Shown in pieces: positions 13,038 to 13,696 of a stretch of DNA of 13,696 nucleotides. Under the pieces are notes generated by a model, which saw nothing but the letters and a program-made list of their open reading frames with translations, was not told the origin of the DNA and made no database searches. Numbering within the stretch: the stretch's first letter is position 1; each line of letters begins with the position of its first letter. Made by a program: the position numbers and the translations under genes. Source of the DNA: Planctomycetota bacterium (GTDB lineage Bacteria > Planctomycetota > Planctomycetia > Pirellulales > Pirellulaceae); the NCBI GenBank assembly GCA_019347795.1, contig JAHWKS010000037.1:1-13696 (forward strand). The letters are read 5' to 3'.

Positions 13038-13535
13038 TCACGTGGAGTAATCGCCGCTGTCCCAGGGCGGATGAAACATGATGTCGTTCGGCCAGAGCAT
13101 CACGCACTCGTATTCGTAGTCGCCGTCTCTTTCGTGGGAGTACTCCAGGGCGTAAACCACGTCGTCGATTTCGATCGAGAACGGCTTGACGCAGATATCA
13201 CACAGCTCCGCGTTTTCCAGCTCCAGCTCGGCCAGCATCTGGTCGAGACTCCGCCAGGCTTTGGCGCCGGCGACATCGCGGCCGTCGCTTTCCAAGCCGC
13301 CGCGCCGGACATCGGTTCCCAGGTGGTTGCCGTCGGCGTCCAAGCGGTGCACCACGGCGTTCCAACTCTTCTTCTCTCGCCAGTCGCCGCTTGCGTCAGG
13401 GTAACGATTCAGACCGGGAAACGCCCCCGTCACGAACGCCATGAACTGCTTGCCGTTGCCGTATCGCCCGATGCAATCGAACCGGGCGCCCGGATGGTTC
13501 TGGTATCAGATGCGAAGCTTCTCAGGCGGCGGCAT
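13038..13535 (-). pseudogene. Conserved-type protein interrupted by an in-frame TGA
   Basis: A 134-residue ORF from ATG 13442 (MAFVTGAFPGLN...) is open. Its reading frame continues sensibly upstream as YQNHPGARFDCIGRYGNGKQF with no start codon, back to a TGA at 13508-13506. Beyond that the same frame gives MPPPEKLRI from ATG 13535, with GAGGGCAGG about 6-14 bases before it. The intact protein would be about 165 residues with a tryptophan (TGG) where TGA now stands. The protein is soluble, acidic in the C-terminal half (HERDGDYEYECVMLWPND), with a few cysteines and no known domain. Either the gene is inactivated, it starts at 13442, or the TGA is a sequencing error. Its function is not recognised. 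Confidence 0.65.
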
Positions 13536-13562
13536 CGGGCCTGCCCTCACGCGATGCTGAAA

Positions 13563-13696
13563 CTACGGCGAGTATTCAACTTCCACCCAGCTCTCGATTC
13601 CCTCGCGGCCGGCGATGTTCCGGGGTCGCACGACCTGGCGATTGGCGCCGGGGTTCAGCCGCCAATCGAACACCGGCTCGACTGGCCGAGGCGGAG
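13563..13696 (-). CDS. C-terminal 43 residues of an unidentified protein
   Basis: On the minus strand a frame enters at the window edge and ends at TAG (13565-13563). The visible tail includes PVFDWRLNPGANRQVVRPRN, then IAGREGIESWVEVEYSP. The residues are typical of coding sequence, with beta-strand-like alternation at the end. It lies 27 bases upstream of the start of the interrupted gene at 13535 and is probably co-transcribed with it. Too little is present to name it. Confidence 0.55.
   Translation of the reverse strand, partial: PPRPVEPVFDWRLNPGANRQVVRPRNIAGREGIESWVEVEYSP

Noticed and set aside
13506..13508. TGA read as tryptophan (altered genetic code)
   Set aside because: Other genes in the window end in TGA (for example at 3944-3946, 4571-4573 and 5104-5106) and use TGG for tryptophan, so the standard code applies.

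Overview
The window reads as a GC-rich chromosomal segment of a planctomycete, probably of the Pirellula type. This is inferred from three things. Two proteins carry the N-terminal CPxC / CPxC zinc-ribbon modules that are very common in that phylum. There is a secreted DUF6263-like protein. The gaps hold palindromic repeats and a short-unit tandem repeat of the kind seen in planctomycete intergenic DNA. No taxonomic marker such as rRNA is present, so the assignment is tentative. No phage, insertion sequence, CRISPR array, tRNA or rRNA was seen.

Layout. Bases 1-1261 are read on the minus strand: a DapA-superfamily lyase/dehydratase, a 321-base gap with a possible 26-codon ORF, and the first codons of a further gene. 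Bases 1436-5106 are read on the plus strand: a small conserved-looking gene broken by a frameshift, a small helical protein, the tRNA t6A-modification ATPase TsaE, a REC-histidine kinase, an RpfG-type receiver protein with no output domain, and an unknown protein. A minus-strand hotdog thioesterase (5120-5512) diverges from a tandem ACT-domain protein (5617-6108).

Bases 6109-7905 hold two divergent zinc-ribbon genes. Between them lie ten copies of a 7-bp tandem repeat, and two inverted copies of a palindromic repeat sit around the first gene. A 20-bp stem-loop follows the second gene. Next on the plus strand are an HD-superfamily phosphohydrolase (7923-9260) and a secreted DUF6263-like protein (9388-10251), separated by two imperfect palindromes.

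Bases 10266-11901 are on the minus strand: a GT9 heptosyltransferase-like enzyme followed by a decayed toxin-antitoxin locus. That locus has a HicB antitoxin, a 24-residue stub of the HicA toxin, and a small antitoxin-like protein. A secreted alpha/beta hydrolase (12015-13031, plus) converges on a minus-strand conserved gene with an in-frame TGA near its start (13038-13535), and the window ends in the C-terminus of another minus-strand gene.

The clearest functional unit is the two-component group at 2651-5106. The most informative anomalies are three damaged small genes (1436-1749, 10485-10559, 13038-13535) and the repeat-rich gap between the zinc-ribbon genes. I did not find a convincing new defence or metabolic system.
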